Positions 6,655-14,767 are shown, counted from the first letter of the stretch. The stretch is DNA of 19,560 nucleotides from UBA8515 sp036170795 (GCA_036170795.1 JAVHPX010000015.1:1-19560); one strand, 5' to 3'. Translations and numbers: made by a program. The notes: generated by a model from the sequence alone, not told the origin.

Positions 6655-7218
6655 ATGAAACAATATATTGTAGATGATTCTCCTTGGGCAAAATTTATTT
6701 TTAATAATCCAAAAGCATCATTATTTTGGCTTGTTGTTAGGGTTTATGTTGGATGGGAATGGTTTTTAGCTGGTTGGGACAAGATTCATTCTAATGTTTG
6801 GTCTGGTGTTAATGCTGGTGGAGCATTGTCTGGATTTATAAATGGCGCTCTTTTGAAAACATCGGGCTCTCATCCCGATGTTCAAGGATGGTATGCTTAT
6901 TTTTTAGAGCATGTTGTCTTGCCTCATGCTAATCTCTGGTCAAATGTTGTATCTTACGGAGAAGTATTGGTTGGGATTGCTCTTATAATAGGAGTTTTTA
7001 CGGGGATAGCAGCTCTTTTTGGACTTTTTATGAATCTTAATTATCTTTTAGCAGGAACTGTTAGTGTTAACCCTATCTTATTTACTTTGAGCATAGGATT
7101 AATCTTGGCATGGAGAGTTGCTGGATATATTGGTCTGGATCGTTATATTTTGCCATTATTAGGTACACCATGGCAACATACTAATGGAATAAAATCTGAC
7201 GACACTAAATTGTTATAA
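6655..7218 (+). CDS. DoxX/DoxD-family membrane protein
   Basis: A 187-aa protein with about four membrane helices and typical DoxX-family features: VRVYVGWEWFLAGWDKI near residues 28-44, YGEVLVGIALIIGVFTG (~102-118), and a final segment ending AWRVAGYIGLDRYILP. Relatives include the membrane subunit of archaeal thiosulfate:quinone oxidoreductase and many uncharacterised bacterial proteins linked to redox or oxidative-stress functions. Substrate cannot be told from sequence. It is transcribed divergently from the B12 operon across about 190 bp and lies 110 bp ahead of csoR, with inverted repeats between, so it is probably transcribed separately from the copper genes. No Shine-Dalgarno is seen. 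Family call is firm, function unknown. Confidence 0.85.
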   Translation: MKQYIVDDSPWAKFIFNNPKASLFWLVVRVYVGWEWFLAGWDKIHSNVWSGVNAGGALSGFINGALLKTSGSHPDVQGWYAYFLEHVVLPHANLWSNVVSYGEVLVGIALIIGVFTGIAALFGLFMNLNYLLAGTVSVNPILFTLSIGLILAWRVAGYIGLDRYILPLLGTPWQHTNGIKSDDTKLL

Positions 7219-7220
7219 TA

Positions 7221-7241
7221 AAAAAGATTGTATATCTTTTT
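7221..7241 (+). terminator. Possible weak terminator after the doxX-like gene
   Basis: AAAAAGAT and ATCTTTTT form an 8-bp stem with a 5-nt loop, beginning two bases after the doxX stop codon. The T run is part of the stem and the hairpin is almost all A-T, so termination, if any, is weak. Confidence 0.4.
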
Positions 7242-7267
7242 GAATATTAAAATTTGTTAAATAATAA

Positions 7268-7289
7268 AGTATTTTTTTCTAAAAATACT
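7268..7289. repeat. Inverted repeat abutting the csoR -35 element
   Basis: AGTATTTTT and AAAAATACT pair over 9 bp around a TTCT loop, ending two bases before the csoR -35 box. It may serve as a terminator for upstream transcription, an AT-rich upstream promoter element or a second operator. The sequence alone does not decide. Confidence 0.5.
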
Positions 7290-7290
7290 A

Positions 7291-7333
7291 TTGACTTTTA
7301 AAACCATATACCCTATACTATAGGGTATATGGT
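7291..7333 (+). promoter_or_regulatory. csoR-copA promoter with overlapping CsoR operator
   Basis: The -35 is TTGACT (7291-7296), the spacer 17 bp and the -10 TATACT (7314-7319). A perfect 31-bp palindrome (7303-7333; arms ACCATATACCCTATA and its complement around one C) covers the end of the spacer, the -10, the expected start site near 7326 and the csoR start codon at 7329. ATACCC and GGGTAT half-sites match the usual CsoR operator pattern. Repression by apo-CsoR and release by Cu(I) is the expected control of this operon. Confidence 0.88.
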
Positions 7334-7613
7334 AAAACAACATAATCATGTTTTCAAACACGGTGAGTCAAATATCAAAGCTCACAAAGTTATTAATATG
7401 GCGATAGGAAGTATTGCAAAAATTCCTGAAATGATTGATGGTAAACAATACTGCCCTGAAATTATTCAACAGATAGATAGTATCATAGGTCTTTTGCATA
7501 GTGCACGAAAAGAATTATTAAAGGGTCATTTAGAGTCTTGTCTTGTAGAAAGATTAAAGACTGATAAAGAAGGATCTATAAAAGAATTATTAAAAATTTA
7601 TAATATGCAGTAA
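7329..7613 (+). CDS. csoR: CsoR-family copper-sensing transcriptional repressor
   Basis: A 94-aa all-helical DUF156/CsoR-RcnR family protein. The Cu(I) ligand set Cys42, His67 and Cys71 has the same spacing (25 and 4) as Cys36-His61-Cys65 of Mycobacterium tuberculosis CsoR, which argues for copper over nickel or formaldehyde sensing. Family features include IGSIAKIPEMIDGKQYC and the helix with LLHSARKELLKGHLESC. The N-terminus carries three His (5, 7, 11), whose role is unclear. The ATG is embedded in its own operator, and the predicted start site is 1-3 bases upstream, so the mRNA should be leaderless or nearly so. The next gene, copA, follows after 4 bp, giving a self-regulated copper-efflux operon. 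Confidence 0.94.
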   Translation: MVKQHNHVFKHGESNIKAHKVINMAIGSIAKIPEMIDGKQYCPEIIQQIDSIIGLLHSARKELLKGHLESCLVERLKTDKEGSIKELLKIYNMQ

Positions 7614-7617
7614 TTTT

Positions 7618-9936
7618 ATGAATAATCCTAAAATATATAAAATTAAAGGGATGCACTGTGCTTCATGCGCGAGTATTATAGAGCGAACTATTAAAAAAAT
7701 TGATGGGGTAGAAGATATATCAGTAAATAATGGCACAGAAAACGCAAAAATTTCTTTTGATGAAGGTAAAACAAATCCAGAATTTTTTAATCAAAAATTA
7801 GAGCCGTTAGGGTACTTGCTTGTTGTTCCACAAGCTCATGATATGAAAAATATGTCTGCAAGTGAAATGGGAATGTCAGAGAATGAACATGCAGGTCACT
7901 TAGGGTTTAATCAATCTAAGAAAGAGAAGCTTGAAGAAATAAAAGATATGAAAATTAAAGTTGTATCAGCAATTCCTCTTGCTATATTTAGTATATTTGT
8001 AATGACTTGGGATATTCTTGCGCAATATAAAGCTGTACCAGAGATGAGTTATATGATAAAAGAATTTTTTCACCACCTCTTGCCAATTATGGCTACATAC
8101 ATGCTCTTTGTTGTAGGGAAACCATATATTCTTGGGTTCTATAGATTCTTTAGGTACGGCAAAGCAAATATGGATTCACTAATTGGTATTGGTACGATAT
8201 CTGCATTTCTTTATAGTTTTGTCATAACTGCATTTGAAGAACCACTTCGACAATTTATAAATGTGGATACAACTTATTACGATGTAACTATAATTGTTAT
8301 AACTTTTATTACACTTGGAAAATATCTTGAAGCTCGTTCAAAAGTAAAGACTGGAGATGCCATAGAGAAGCTTTTAAATCTTCAAGCTAAGACTGCATTT
8401 GTAATTCGTGATGAAAAAGAAATAGAAATATCTATAAATGAAGTAAAGCACAGTGATTTAATTATTATAAAACCAGGATCAAAAATACCTGTCGATGGTG
8501 TTATTACTGAGGGTTCATCGTATATAGATGAATCTATGGTCACAGGTGAGCCGATGCCAGTAAAAAAGAAAATAGGGGATAGTGTTATTGCTGGAACAAT
8601 AAATACAAATGGATCTTTCATATTTAAAGCTACAAAAGTTGGAGGAGAAACATTATTGGCACAAATTATAAAAATGGTTGAAGAAGCGCAAGGATCTAAA
8701 GCTCCAATTCAAGCACTCGCTGATAAAATATCAAGCATTTTTGTACCGATTGTTTTAGTTATTGCATTTGTTACTCTTTTAACATGGTTACTGATTGGGT
8801 CTAGTATGTTTGGTTTCTCTCAAGCATTATCTTTTGGTCTAGTTTCATTTGTTGGAGTTTTAGTGATTGCTTGCCCTTGTGCACTTGGTCTTGCGACTCC
8901 GACAGCTATAATTGTAGGAGTAGGTAAGGGTGCTCGCGAAGGAATATTAATTAAAGATGCGGCAACACTTGAAAAACTTCATAAAATAGATACAGTAATA
9001 GTAGATAAAACTGGAACAATAACAATAGGTAAGCCAACGCTTGTAAATATGGTGAATCTTTCTTCTTATAAGGACGATGAACTTTTATCGATAATTGCTT
9101 CACTTGAGAAAAAGTCTGAGCATCCGATTGCTAATGCAATTATAAATTATGTACAAGGAAAAAATATTGAGATAAAAGATGTTTTAGAATTTGAAAATAT
9201 TCAAGGTAAAGGTCTCAAAGGGTTTATAAAAGATACTGAGTATTATGTAGGAAATATAAAATTAATAAATGATTTAGGTCTTAAATTTGATGTTTCAAAA
9301 ATTGAACAATATACATCAGAAGGTAAGACACCAGTAATATTTGCTACAAAAGAAAAAGTTCTTGGATTTGTGATGGTTTCAGACGAAATTAAACAGGATT
9401 CAAAGCAAGCTATTGCTGACCTACATAAGCTTGGAATAAAAGTTGTTATGCTAACAGGAGATGACGAAAAGGCTGCAAAATATATTGCATCACTTATCGG
9501 TATTAATGATGTGGTTGCTCATGTATTACCACAAGATAAATTGTTTAAAATAAAAGAGTTGCAATCACAAGGGCATATTGTCGCTATGGCAGGTGATGGC
9601 GTCAATGATGCTCCAGCACTAGCTCAGGCTGACGTAGGAATAGCGATGGGTACTGGGACTGATGTAGCAATAGATTCAGCTGGGATAACTCTTTTAGGCG
9701 GTGATATATCAAAGCTTGTAAAAGCTATTAAACTTTCTAAAATGACAATGAAAGGAATTAAGCAGAATTTGTTTTGGGCATTTATTTATAATATTGTAGG
9801 AATACCACTTGCAACCGGAGTATTCTATCCTTTCTTCGGCTGGCTTCTTTCTCCAGTTTTTGCTGGCATGGCTATGGCAATGAGTAGTGTTTCAGTTGTG
9901 TCGAATTCACTAAGAATTAAAGGTAAGAAATTATAA
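7618..9936 (+). CDS. copA: Cu(I)-exporting P1B-type ATPase
   Basis: Copper-efflux pump of 772 aa in the inner membrane. Order: one N-terminal HMA metal-binding domain (GMHCASC, Cys14/Cys17); a Met/His-rich linker (~74-94); eight predicted helices with the actuator TGE (309-311); intramembrane CPC (419-421); phosphorylated Asp463 in DKTGT; the P1B-specific HP dipeptide (502-503); GDGVND (659-664); and the helix 7-8 residues Tyr724-Asn725 and Met754-x2-Ser757. CPC plus YN and MxxSS define the Cu(I) subgroup (P1B-1). It starts 4 bp after csoR and ends one base before the next start, so it is in the same operon. Length and motifs are complete. Confidence 0.97.
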   Translation: MNNPKIYKIKGMHCASCASIIERTIKKIDGVEDISVNNGTENAKISFDEGKTNPEFFNQKLEPLGYLLVVPQAHDMKNMSASEMGMSENEHAGHLGFNQSKKEKLEEIKDMKIKVVSAIPLAIFSIFVMTWDILAQYKAVPEMSYMIKEFFHHLLPIMATYMLFVVGKPYILGFYRFFRYGKANMDSLIGIGTISAFLYSFVITAFEEPLRQFINVDTTYYDVTIIVITFITLGKYLEARSKVKTGDAIEKLLNLQAKTAFVIRDEKEIEISINEVKHSDLIIIKPGSKIPVDGVITEGSSYIDESMVTGEPMPVKKKIGDSVIAGTINTNGSFIFKATKVGGETLLAQIIKMVEEAQGSKAPIQALADKISSIFVPIVLVIAFVTLLTWLLIGSSMFGFSQALSFGLVSFVGVLVIACPCALGLATPTAIIVGVGKGAREGILIKDAATLEKLHKIDTVIVDKTGTITIGKPTLVNMVNLSSYKDDELLSIIASLEKKSEHPIANAIINYVQGKNIEIKDVLEFENIQGKGLKGFIKDTEYYVGNIKLINDLGLKFDVSKIEQYTSEGKTPVIFATKEKVLGFVMVSDEIKQDSKQAIADLHKLGIKVVMLTGDDEKAAKYIASLIGINDVVAHVLPQDKLFKIKELQSQGHIVAMAGDGVNDAPALAQADVGIAMGTGTDVAIDSAGITLLGGDISKLVKAIKLSKMTMKGIKQNLFWAFIYNIVGIPLATGVFYPFFGWLLSPVFAGMAMAMSSVSVVSNSLRIKGKKL

Positions 9937-9937
9937 T

Positions 9938-10948
9938 ATGAACAAATATTTATTTCATGTGTCAGGTACTCATTGTGCATCTTGTAAAATTTTGATTGAA
10001 GATATTTTAGGAGAGCAGGATTTTATTGGTAATGTTAATGTTAATTTAAAAAAAGAAATAGTTGATATTGAAACTAGTAGTGAAAAAAGTGCTGAAGAAA
10101 TTGCTGATATTTTAACAAGTAAAATAAAAGCAAATGGTTATATTCTTTCGGTAGAAAAAATGATACCAGAAAAAAAGGGTGATGATTTGATTTGGAAAGC
10201 TATACCCATCGGTCTTATTTTTTTGGTTTTATTTTTTATTCTTCAGAAATCAGGGATTTTAAATTTTGGTATTGGTACTAAAACTACACCAGTAACAAGT
10301 TTTATTATAGGACTTATTGCATCAGTTTCTAGTTGTCTTGCAATTGTTGGAGGGCTTGTTCTTTCACTTTCTGCAAAAGTAATGCAAGATGATGGTAAGT
10401 TAGCTAAAAAAACATTTATCTTATTTCATTTAGGAAGAGTATTTGGTTTTGCTTTATTTGGGGGTATACTTGGATTTATAGGTCAAGCAATTGGAATTAA
10501 TTTTATGTTTTCTGTAATTCTCGGCTTGTTTGCTTCGGCGGTAATGATTATTCTTGGACTTAATCTTGTCGGTGTTTTTAAAAAGAGTAAATTTACATTA
10601 CCGAGTAATCTATTTTCTTATTTTAGAAAAGTAGAACATACAATAATTTCTCCAATTTTAATTGGTGTAGGTACGTTTTTCTTGCCTTGCGGTTTTACTC
10701 AGTCAATGCAAGTCGCAGCATTATCTAGTGGTTCATTTATTTCTGGCATGGGTTTGATGCTCGCATTTGCACTTGGGACACTTCCAATGCTAGCTCTCTT
10801 GTCATTTAGTTCATTCTCATTTGCTCAATCAAAATATGCACCATTATTCTTTAAAGCATCAGGGGTTGTAGTCATTGGTCTTGGAGTATTTGCATTGCTT
10901 GCTGGCCTTGCTGGTGTCGGCATTATTAACCCTTTATTTAATATTTAA
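9938..10948 (+). CDS. HMA domain fused to TauE/SafE (DsbD-like) membrane protein
   Basis: A 336-aa fusion. Residues 1-75 are an HMA-like copper-binding domain with Cys13/Cys16 (GTHCASC). Residues ~84-335 are a membrane domain of about seven helices of the COG2836-type TauE/SafE family, related to the DsbD/CcdA core. Two helix cysteines stand out: Cys133 (SSCLAIVGG) and Cys251 (FLPCGFTQS), placed like the redox pair of CcdA/DsbD, so the protein may pass electrons or copper across the membrane. It starts one base after copA, and a cupredoxin-like protein follows 3 bp later, making copper handling the likely context. The usual database name, sulfite exporter, is probably misleading here. Transport substrate is not known. 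Confidence 0.82.
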   Translation: MNKYLFHVSGTHCASCKILIEDILGEQDFIGNVNVNLKKEIVDIETSSEKSAEEIADILTSKIKANGYILSVEKMIPEKKGDDLIWKAIPIGLIFLVLFFILQKSGILNFGIGTKTTPVTSFIIGLIASVSSCLAIVGGLVLSLSAKVMQDDGKLAKKTFILFHLGRVFGFALFGGILGFIGQAIGINFMFSVILGLFASAVMIILGLNLVGVFKKSKFTLPSNLFSYFRKVEHTIISPILIGVGTFFLPCGFTQSMQVAALSSGSFISGMGLMLAFALGTLPMLALLSFSSFSFAQSKYAPLFFKASGVVVIGLGVFALLAGLAGVGIINPLFNI

Positions 10949-10951
10949 TTT

Positions 10952-11356
10952 ATGAACAAAACCGTTTTAACTATTATTATTCTTGGATTACTAATAGCTC
11001 TTATTATTATTTTTCAAGGTGGAATTAAAATTAAAGATAATAGTGGAATAACTACAGACACAATAGTACAAAATAGTGAAATAAGAGATGGCATTCAATA
11101 TGTAACTATAAATGCTCGTGGTGGATATACTCCGCGTGTATCTACTGCTAAAGCTGGTATTCCTACAAAACTTATAGTGAGGACAAACGGTACTTTTGAT
11201 TGCTCAGCTTCACTTGTTATTCGTTCACTCGGGTATCAGAAAATATTACCACAAACCGGTGAAACAACTATTGATATAGGTATACCCCAAACGGGTCTTC
11301 CACTCCAAGGAGTATGTGGTATGGGTATGTACAATTTTTTAATTAATTTTAGTTAG
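10952..11356 (+). CDS. Membrane-anchored cupredoxin-like protein
   Basis: A 134-aa protein with an N-terminal signal anchor (~4-22) and a cupredoxin-type beta sandwich (~48-134). Candidate copper ligands are Cys84 (FDCS), Cys122, Met124 and Met126 (GVCGMGMYNF); the C-G-M-G-M ending is typical of the EfeO/plastocyanin-like group. A classic His ligand is not evident, so it may bind Cu(I) through sulfur ligands, unlike a blue copper centre. It lies 3 bp after the HMA-TauE/SafE gene, and some bacteria encode these three modules as one protein. It probably accepts or buffers copper outside the membrane. About 110 bp containing a new promoter follow. Confidence 0.78.
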   Translation: MNKTVLTIIILGLLIALIIIFQGGIKIKDNSGITTDTIVQNSEIRDGIQYVTINARGGYTPRVSTAKAGIPTKLIVRTNGTFDCSASLVIRSLGYQKILPQTGETTIDIGIPQTGLPLQGVCGMGMYNFLINFS

Positions 11357-11429
11357 GCTAGAGATAATAAGTAGTATATATATATGGGTCAATATATAAA
11401 TGTGAAAAGTGTTATAGAGCATAAAAATA

Positions 11430-11438
11430 TGGTATAAT
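11430..11438 (+). promoter_or_regulatory. Extended -10 promoter before the DsbA-like gene
   Basis: TGGTATAAT is a consensus extended -10 (TG at 11430-11431, TATAAT at 11433-11438). No convincing -35 is present 17 bp upstream, as is common for extended -10 promoters. The expected start near 11445 leaves a leader of about 22 nt before the ATG at 11467. Confidence 0.6.
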
Positions 11439-11466
11439 TTTTTTATTAGAAATAATTTTAATTAAA

Positions 11467-12237
11467 ATGCAAGAACAATACAATAAAGACGAAACAAAAA
11501 TACCAGAGGTAGCACCATTAGTACAACAAGATAAATTATCAATTCCTACCGCTATTATAATCGCAGGTATTATTATTGCCGGTGCAGTATATCTTAGTAT
11601 ATCCAGAGGATCAAGTGTTGTTGGGAAGAATCAACCACAACAGGGGACACAACAGCCCCAGCAACCATCTGGTCTTGCTGTTGATATTGCTAAAGTCAAA
11701 ACTGAAGGAGAGCCATTTGTCGGTAATATAAATGCACCTGTTGTCGTGGCTGAATGGTCTGATTATCAATGTCCATTTTGTAAGCGATTTGATTCAGATG
11801 CTGTTACTTCACTTATGACTGACTATATAAAGACAGGAAAAGTTAAATTGATTTTTAAGGATTTTCAATTTCTTGGTGAAGATTCTCAGATAGCTGGTCT
11901 TGCTGGTCGTGCAATTTGGGAAATTGCCCCAGATAAGTTTTATGATTGGCATAAAGCTATGTTTGAAAAACAAGATAGTGAAAATAGTGGTTGGGGAAAT
12001 AAAAAAGATATTCTTGCTTTAGTACGATCTCTTGGTATTGATTCTGTAAAAGTCGAACAATTAATGACAAGCAAAGCAGTCGAATATCAGAAAGCAATAG
12101 ATGCCGATAAGGTAGAAGGTGGAGCATTTGGAATAAATGGTACACCAGGAACAATCATCGGTAAAAATCTTATTTCTGGTGCACAACCATATGGAGCTGT
12201 AAAACAACTTATTGACCTTGCTTTGCAAGGTAAATAA
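11467..12237 (+). CDS. DsbA-family thiol-disulfide oxidoreductase, membrane-tethered
   Basis: A 256-aa protein with a short cytoplasmic N-terminus, one membrane helix (~27-46), a Gln/Pro-rich linker (~53-68) and a thioredoxin-fold domain with a helical insertion. The active site is Cys102-Pro-Phe-Cys105 in SDYQCPFCKRF, and the cis-proline is in NGTPGT (~224-228). Such proteins introduce disulfides, or reduce or isomerise them, in exported proteins. No DsbB or VKOR partner is recognised here, but the next gene encodes a membrane protein with an intramembrane CxxC and begins five bases after this stop. Exported Cys-containing proteins in the window (cupredoxin, the large surface protein) are possible clients. 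Domain call is firm; redox direction is unknown. Confidence 0.92.
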   Translation: MQEQYNKDETKIPEVAPLVQQDKLSIPTAIIIAGIIIAGAVYLSISRGSSVVGKNQPQQGTQQPQQPSGLAVDIAKVKTEGEPFVGNINAPVVVAEWSDYQCPFCKRFDSDAVTSLMTDYIKTGKVKLIFKDFQFLGEDSQIAGLAGRAIWEIAPDKFYDWHKAMFEKQDSENSGWGNKKDILALVRSLGIDSVKVEQLMTSKAVEYQKAIDADKVEGGAFGINGTPGTIIGKNLISGAQPYGAVKQLIDLALQGK

Positions 12238-12242
12238 ATTTG

Positions 12243-12791
12243 ATGTTTTTTCAAGCTTTACAAAAAGTATTTCGAAAACCTATATATACATTTCTTGCAT
12301 TTAGTACAAGCGTAGTGGTATTTGCGTTTGCTGTATGGCTTCCAAATATCTCATTAATTGTGAAAATTATGGGACACAGAGAGATACCTTTTACACAAAA
12401 GCTTGATTTGCCAATCAACCTCTTAGGATCAATCGCTACTAATTTTACGCTACTCTCTGCTTTATATACGATTGCAATTGCAATACTTTTTGGAATCAAT
12501 CTTGCTATGATTATTTACTTTTTGGGTAGAAGAATCACTGAGGTGAAACAAAATGGAATTGTCACAGGATTTTTGGGATTAGCAAGCGGTGTCATAGGTA
12601 TTGGTTGTGTTGCTTGTGGATCACTTGTTCTTTCTAGTATTCTTTCATTGTTTGGCGCAACATGGATACTTTCGTTTATGCCATTTGCTGGTGGTGAATT
12701 TGGTATTTTAGGAATTATATTACTTCTCACTTCGATTTATATTATAGCAAAACGAATAGATAATCCTTTGATTTGTAAAATTGTTACTTAA
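12243..12791 (+). CDS. Membrane protein with intramembrane GIGCVACGS motif, unknown function
   Basis: A 182-aa protein with about four or five membrane helices. I do not recognise a named family. The striking feature is GIGCVACGS (Cys122/Cys125) at the start of a helix in the second half, a CxxC flanked by small residues that could bind metal or act as a redox pair; a further Cys is near the C-terminus. It begins five bases after the DsbA-like gene, so a role as electron partner is plausible but unproven. I chose the ATG at 12243; a TTG immediately before it is in frame. Alternatives include a copper-transport helper, given the neighbourhood. Confidence 0.65.
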   Translation: MFFQALQKVFRKPIYTFLAFSTSVVVFAFAVWLPNISLIVKIMGHREIPFTQKLDLPINLLGSIATNFTLLSALYTIAIAILFGINLAMIIYFLGRRITEVKQNGIVTGFLGLASGVIGIGCVACGSLVLSSILSLFGATWILSFMPFAGGEFGILGIILLLTSIYIIAKRIDNPLICKIVT

Positions 12792-12844
12792 AAAATAAAA
12801 ACATGAAGTCAATGAATATTATTAATTAATTTTTTATTAAGATT

Positions 12845-13090
12845 ATGATGTATGGCATATATAATGGTTATGACATGTGGGGCGTGGGAAGTATGATGGG
12901 ATTGTTTGGGGGTGGAATTATGATGATTCTATTTTGGGTAGTAGTTATTTATTTTATTGTTTGGCTTTTTCGTAACAATAAAGGTGATGAGACTGATAGT
13001 AAAAAAGCTCTTGATATTATAAAAGAACGATATGCCAAAGGTGAAATTGATAAGAAAGAGTTTGAAGAAAAGAAAAAAGATTTAATATGA
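12845..13090 (+). CDS. Small membrane protein with C-terminal SHOCT domain
   Basis: An 81-aa protein. Residues ~1-23 are Met/Gly-rich, one membrane helix spans ~24-43, and a short SHOCT domain (~53-81) has the usual I-K-E-R-Y-A-K-G-E-I-x-K-x-E-F core. SHOCT domains are thought to mediate oligomerisation or binding, and small helix-SHOCT proteins are frequent near metal-stress genes. It overlaps the cyclopropane synthase gene by 4 bp (ATGA), so the two are probably translated together. Two adjacent ATG codons (12845, 12848) could start it. Function is unknown. Confidence 0.8.
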   Translation: MMYGIYNGYDMWGVGSMMGLFGGGIMMILFWVVVIYFIVWLFRNNKGDETDSKKALDIIKERYAKGEIDKKEFEEKKKDLI

Positions 13091-14202
13091 GAAAAGGAAA
13101 AGAAATTATTACGTCATTGCTTAAAGACATAGGGATTACGATAAATGGAAATGATTTATGTGATCCACAGGTATATAATGAAGATTTTTATAATCGTGTA
13201 TTGCGAGATGGATCATTAGGACTTGGTGAGTCATACATGGATGGTTGGTGGGATTGTAAAAATCTTGATCAGTTTTTTTATAAAGTTCTTGATGCTGATC
13301 TCGATAAAAAAATTAAGAAGAATTTTGGTTTAATGTTGAAAATCTGGTGGAATTTATTTTTAAATCAAGGTAGAAAATCAAAAGCTTTTGAAATTGGACA
13401 AAAACATTATGATATAGGTAATGATTTGTATCGTATGATGCTTGATAAGCGACTAACATATACTTGTGGCTATTGGAAAGACGCTAGAGATTTAGACGAA
13501 GCACAGGAAATAAAACTTAACCTTGTTTGTAAAAAGATAGGACTTTCTCATGGTCAGAGAGTGCTTGATATTGGTTCTGGTTGGGGTAGTTTTATAGGGT
13601 TTGCAGCCGAAAAGTATGGAGCAAATACTTTAGGAATTACTGTTTCAAAAGAGCAAAAAGAATTGGCTGATAAATTGTATAAAGATCTTCCTGTTGAAAC
13701 AAGACTTCAGGATTATCGTGATATTGATGAAATATTTGATCATATAGTATCACTCGGAATGTTTGAACATGTGGGATATAAAAATTATCGTACATTTATG
13801 CAGACGGCTTATCATGCACTTAAAGATGATGGGTTGTTGTTACTACACACAATTGGTGGAAATGATTCTGTACGAGGAACAGATCTATGGATTGAGAAGT
13901 ATATTTTTCCTAATTCTATGATTCCGTCTATAAAACAGATTGGTAAATCAATTGAGGGATTATTTGTTATTGAAGATATGCATAATTTTGGTGCTGATTA
14001 TGACAAGACTTTGATGGCTTGGTATAAGAATTTTGAAGATAATTGGGATAAAATAAAATTAAATTATGACGAAAGATTTTATCGAATGTGGAAATACTAT
14101 TTACTCTCATGTGCTGGATCATTTCGAGCTAGGAAAAATCAATTATGGCAAATAGTTTTGTCAAAGAAAGGAGTTTCTGGTGGTTATAAATCAGTTAGAT
14201 AA
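13087..14202 (+). CDS. cfa: Cyclopropane-fatty-acyl-phospholipid synthase
   Basis: A SAM-dependent enzyme that methylenates cis double bonds of membrane phospholipid acyl chains, raising stress resistance. At 371 aa it is close to the 382 aa of the E. coli enzyme, with key residues displaced by a constant 12: Cys127, Glu227 (MFEHVG), His254 (LLHTIGG) and Cys342 (SCAGSFRAR) match Cys139, Glu239, His266 and Cys354. The SAM motif DIGSGWG lies at 171-177, preceded by the substrate-side GQKHYDIGNDLY. It overlaps the SHOCT gene by 4 bp. If this lineage lacks fatty-acid synthesis, as many Patescibacteria do, the enzyme may act on lipids taken from a host; that is inference. All catalytic residues are present. 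Confidence 0.96.
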   Translation: MRKGKEIITSLLKDIGITINGNDLCDPQVYNEDFYNRVLRDGSLGLGESYMDGWWDCKNLDQFFYKVLDADLDKKIKKNFGLMLKIWWNLFLNQGRKSKAFEIGQKHYDIGNDLYRMMLDKRLTYTCGYWKDARDLDEAQEIKLNLVCKKIGLSHGQRVLDIGSGWGSFIGFAAEKYGANTLGITVSKEQKELADKLYKDLPVETRLQDYRDIDEIFDHIVSLGMFEHVGYKNYRTFMQTAYHALKDDGLLLLHTIGGNDSVRGTDLWIEKYIFPNSMIPSIKQIGKSIEGLFVIEDMHNFGADYDKTLMAWYKNFEDNWDKIKLNYDERFYRMWKYYLLSCAGSFRARKNQLWQIVLSKKGVSGGYKSVR

Positions 14203-14220
14203 AAATGATAAAATAGGATT

Positions 14221-14766
14221 ATGTCTTACTGCAAAGCAATTGAATCAATGTCAGGTGATAAAAAAGTTTTGTATAAAATCTATCACGACAAACTATATGG
14301 TTTTCCAATTCATGATGACAATGAATTATTTTGTAGACTTATTTTGGAAATCAATCAAGCAGGATTAAGTTGGGAAACAATTTTAAAAAAAGAAAAAACT
14401 TTTAGAAAAGCATATAGTAATTTTAATATTAAGAAAGTAGCTAGTTATTCAGATAAAGACAGAGCGAGACTTTTGGCAGATAGAGGTGTTATTCGTAATC
14501 GTTTAAAGGTAAATGCGGCGATAGAAAATGCGAAGGCAATTTTACAATTACAAAAAGAATATGGTTCGTTTGAAAAATGGTTGGCATATCACTATCCAAA
14601 AACAAAAGATGAGTGGGTAAAGTTATTTAAGAAAACATTCAAATTTACAGGTAATGAAATTGTAAATGAATTTTTGATAAGCATAGGATATTTTAAAGGA
14701 TCTCATTCTGAAGATTGTCTTATTTATAAGAAGATATTAAAAACAAAACCAGCTTGGAGAAAATAA
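14221..14766 (+). CDS. tag: DNA-3-methyladenine glycosylase I
   Basis: Base-excision repair glycosylase of 181 aa, near the 187 aa of E. coli Tag. It removes 3-methyladenine from alkylated DNA. The zinc-snap ligands are visible: Cys4 (SYC), His22 (IYHDK) and a His-x3-Cys near the C-terminus (SHSEDC). The catalytic-site segment LEINQAGLSWETILKK contains Glu43, matching Glu38 of E. coli, and FKFTGNEIVNEF follows the family. It lies 18 bp after cfa and may share its transcript; a weak AGG precedes the ATG. SAM-using enzymes and methylating stress do not by themselves explain the pairing. Identification is confident. Confidence 0.94.
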   Translation: MSYCKAIESMSGDKKVLYKIYHDKLYGFPIHDDNELFCRLILEINQAGLSWETILKKEKTFRKAYSNFNIKKVASYSDKDRARLLADRGVIRNRLKVNAAIENAKAILQLQKEYGSFEKWLAYHYPKTKDEWVKLFKKTFKFTGNEIVNEFLISIGYFKGSHSEDCLIYKKILKTKPAWRK

Positions 14767-14767
14767 A

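Noticed and set aside
12792..12844. ATTAATTAAT palindrome followed by a T run as a terminator
   Set aside because: The stem would be entirely A-T and very weak, so it is more likely ordinary AT-rich spacer.
14180..14368. Small plus-strand frame spanning the cfa-tag junction
   Set aside because: It is a different frame of the well-supported cfa and tag genes and has no recognisable domain.
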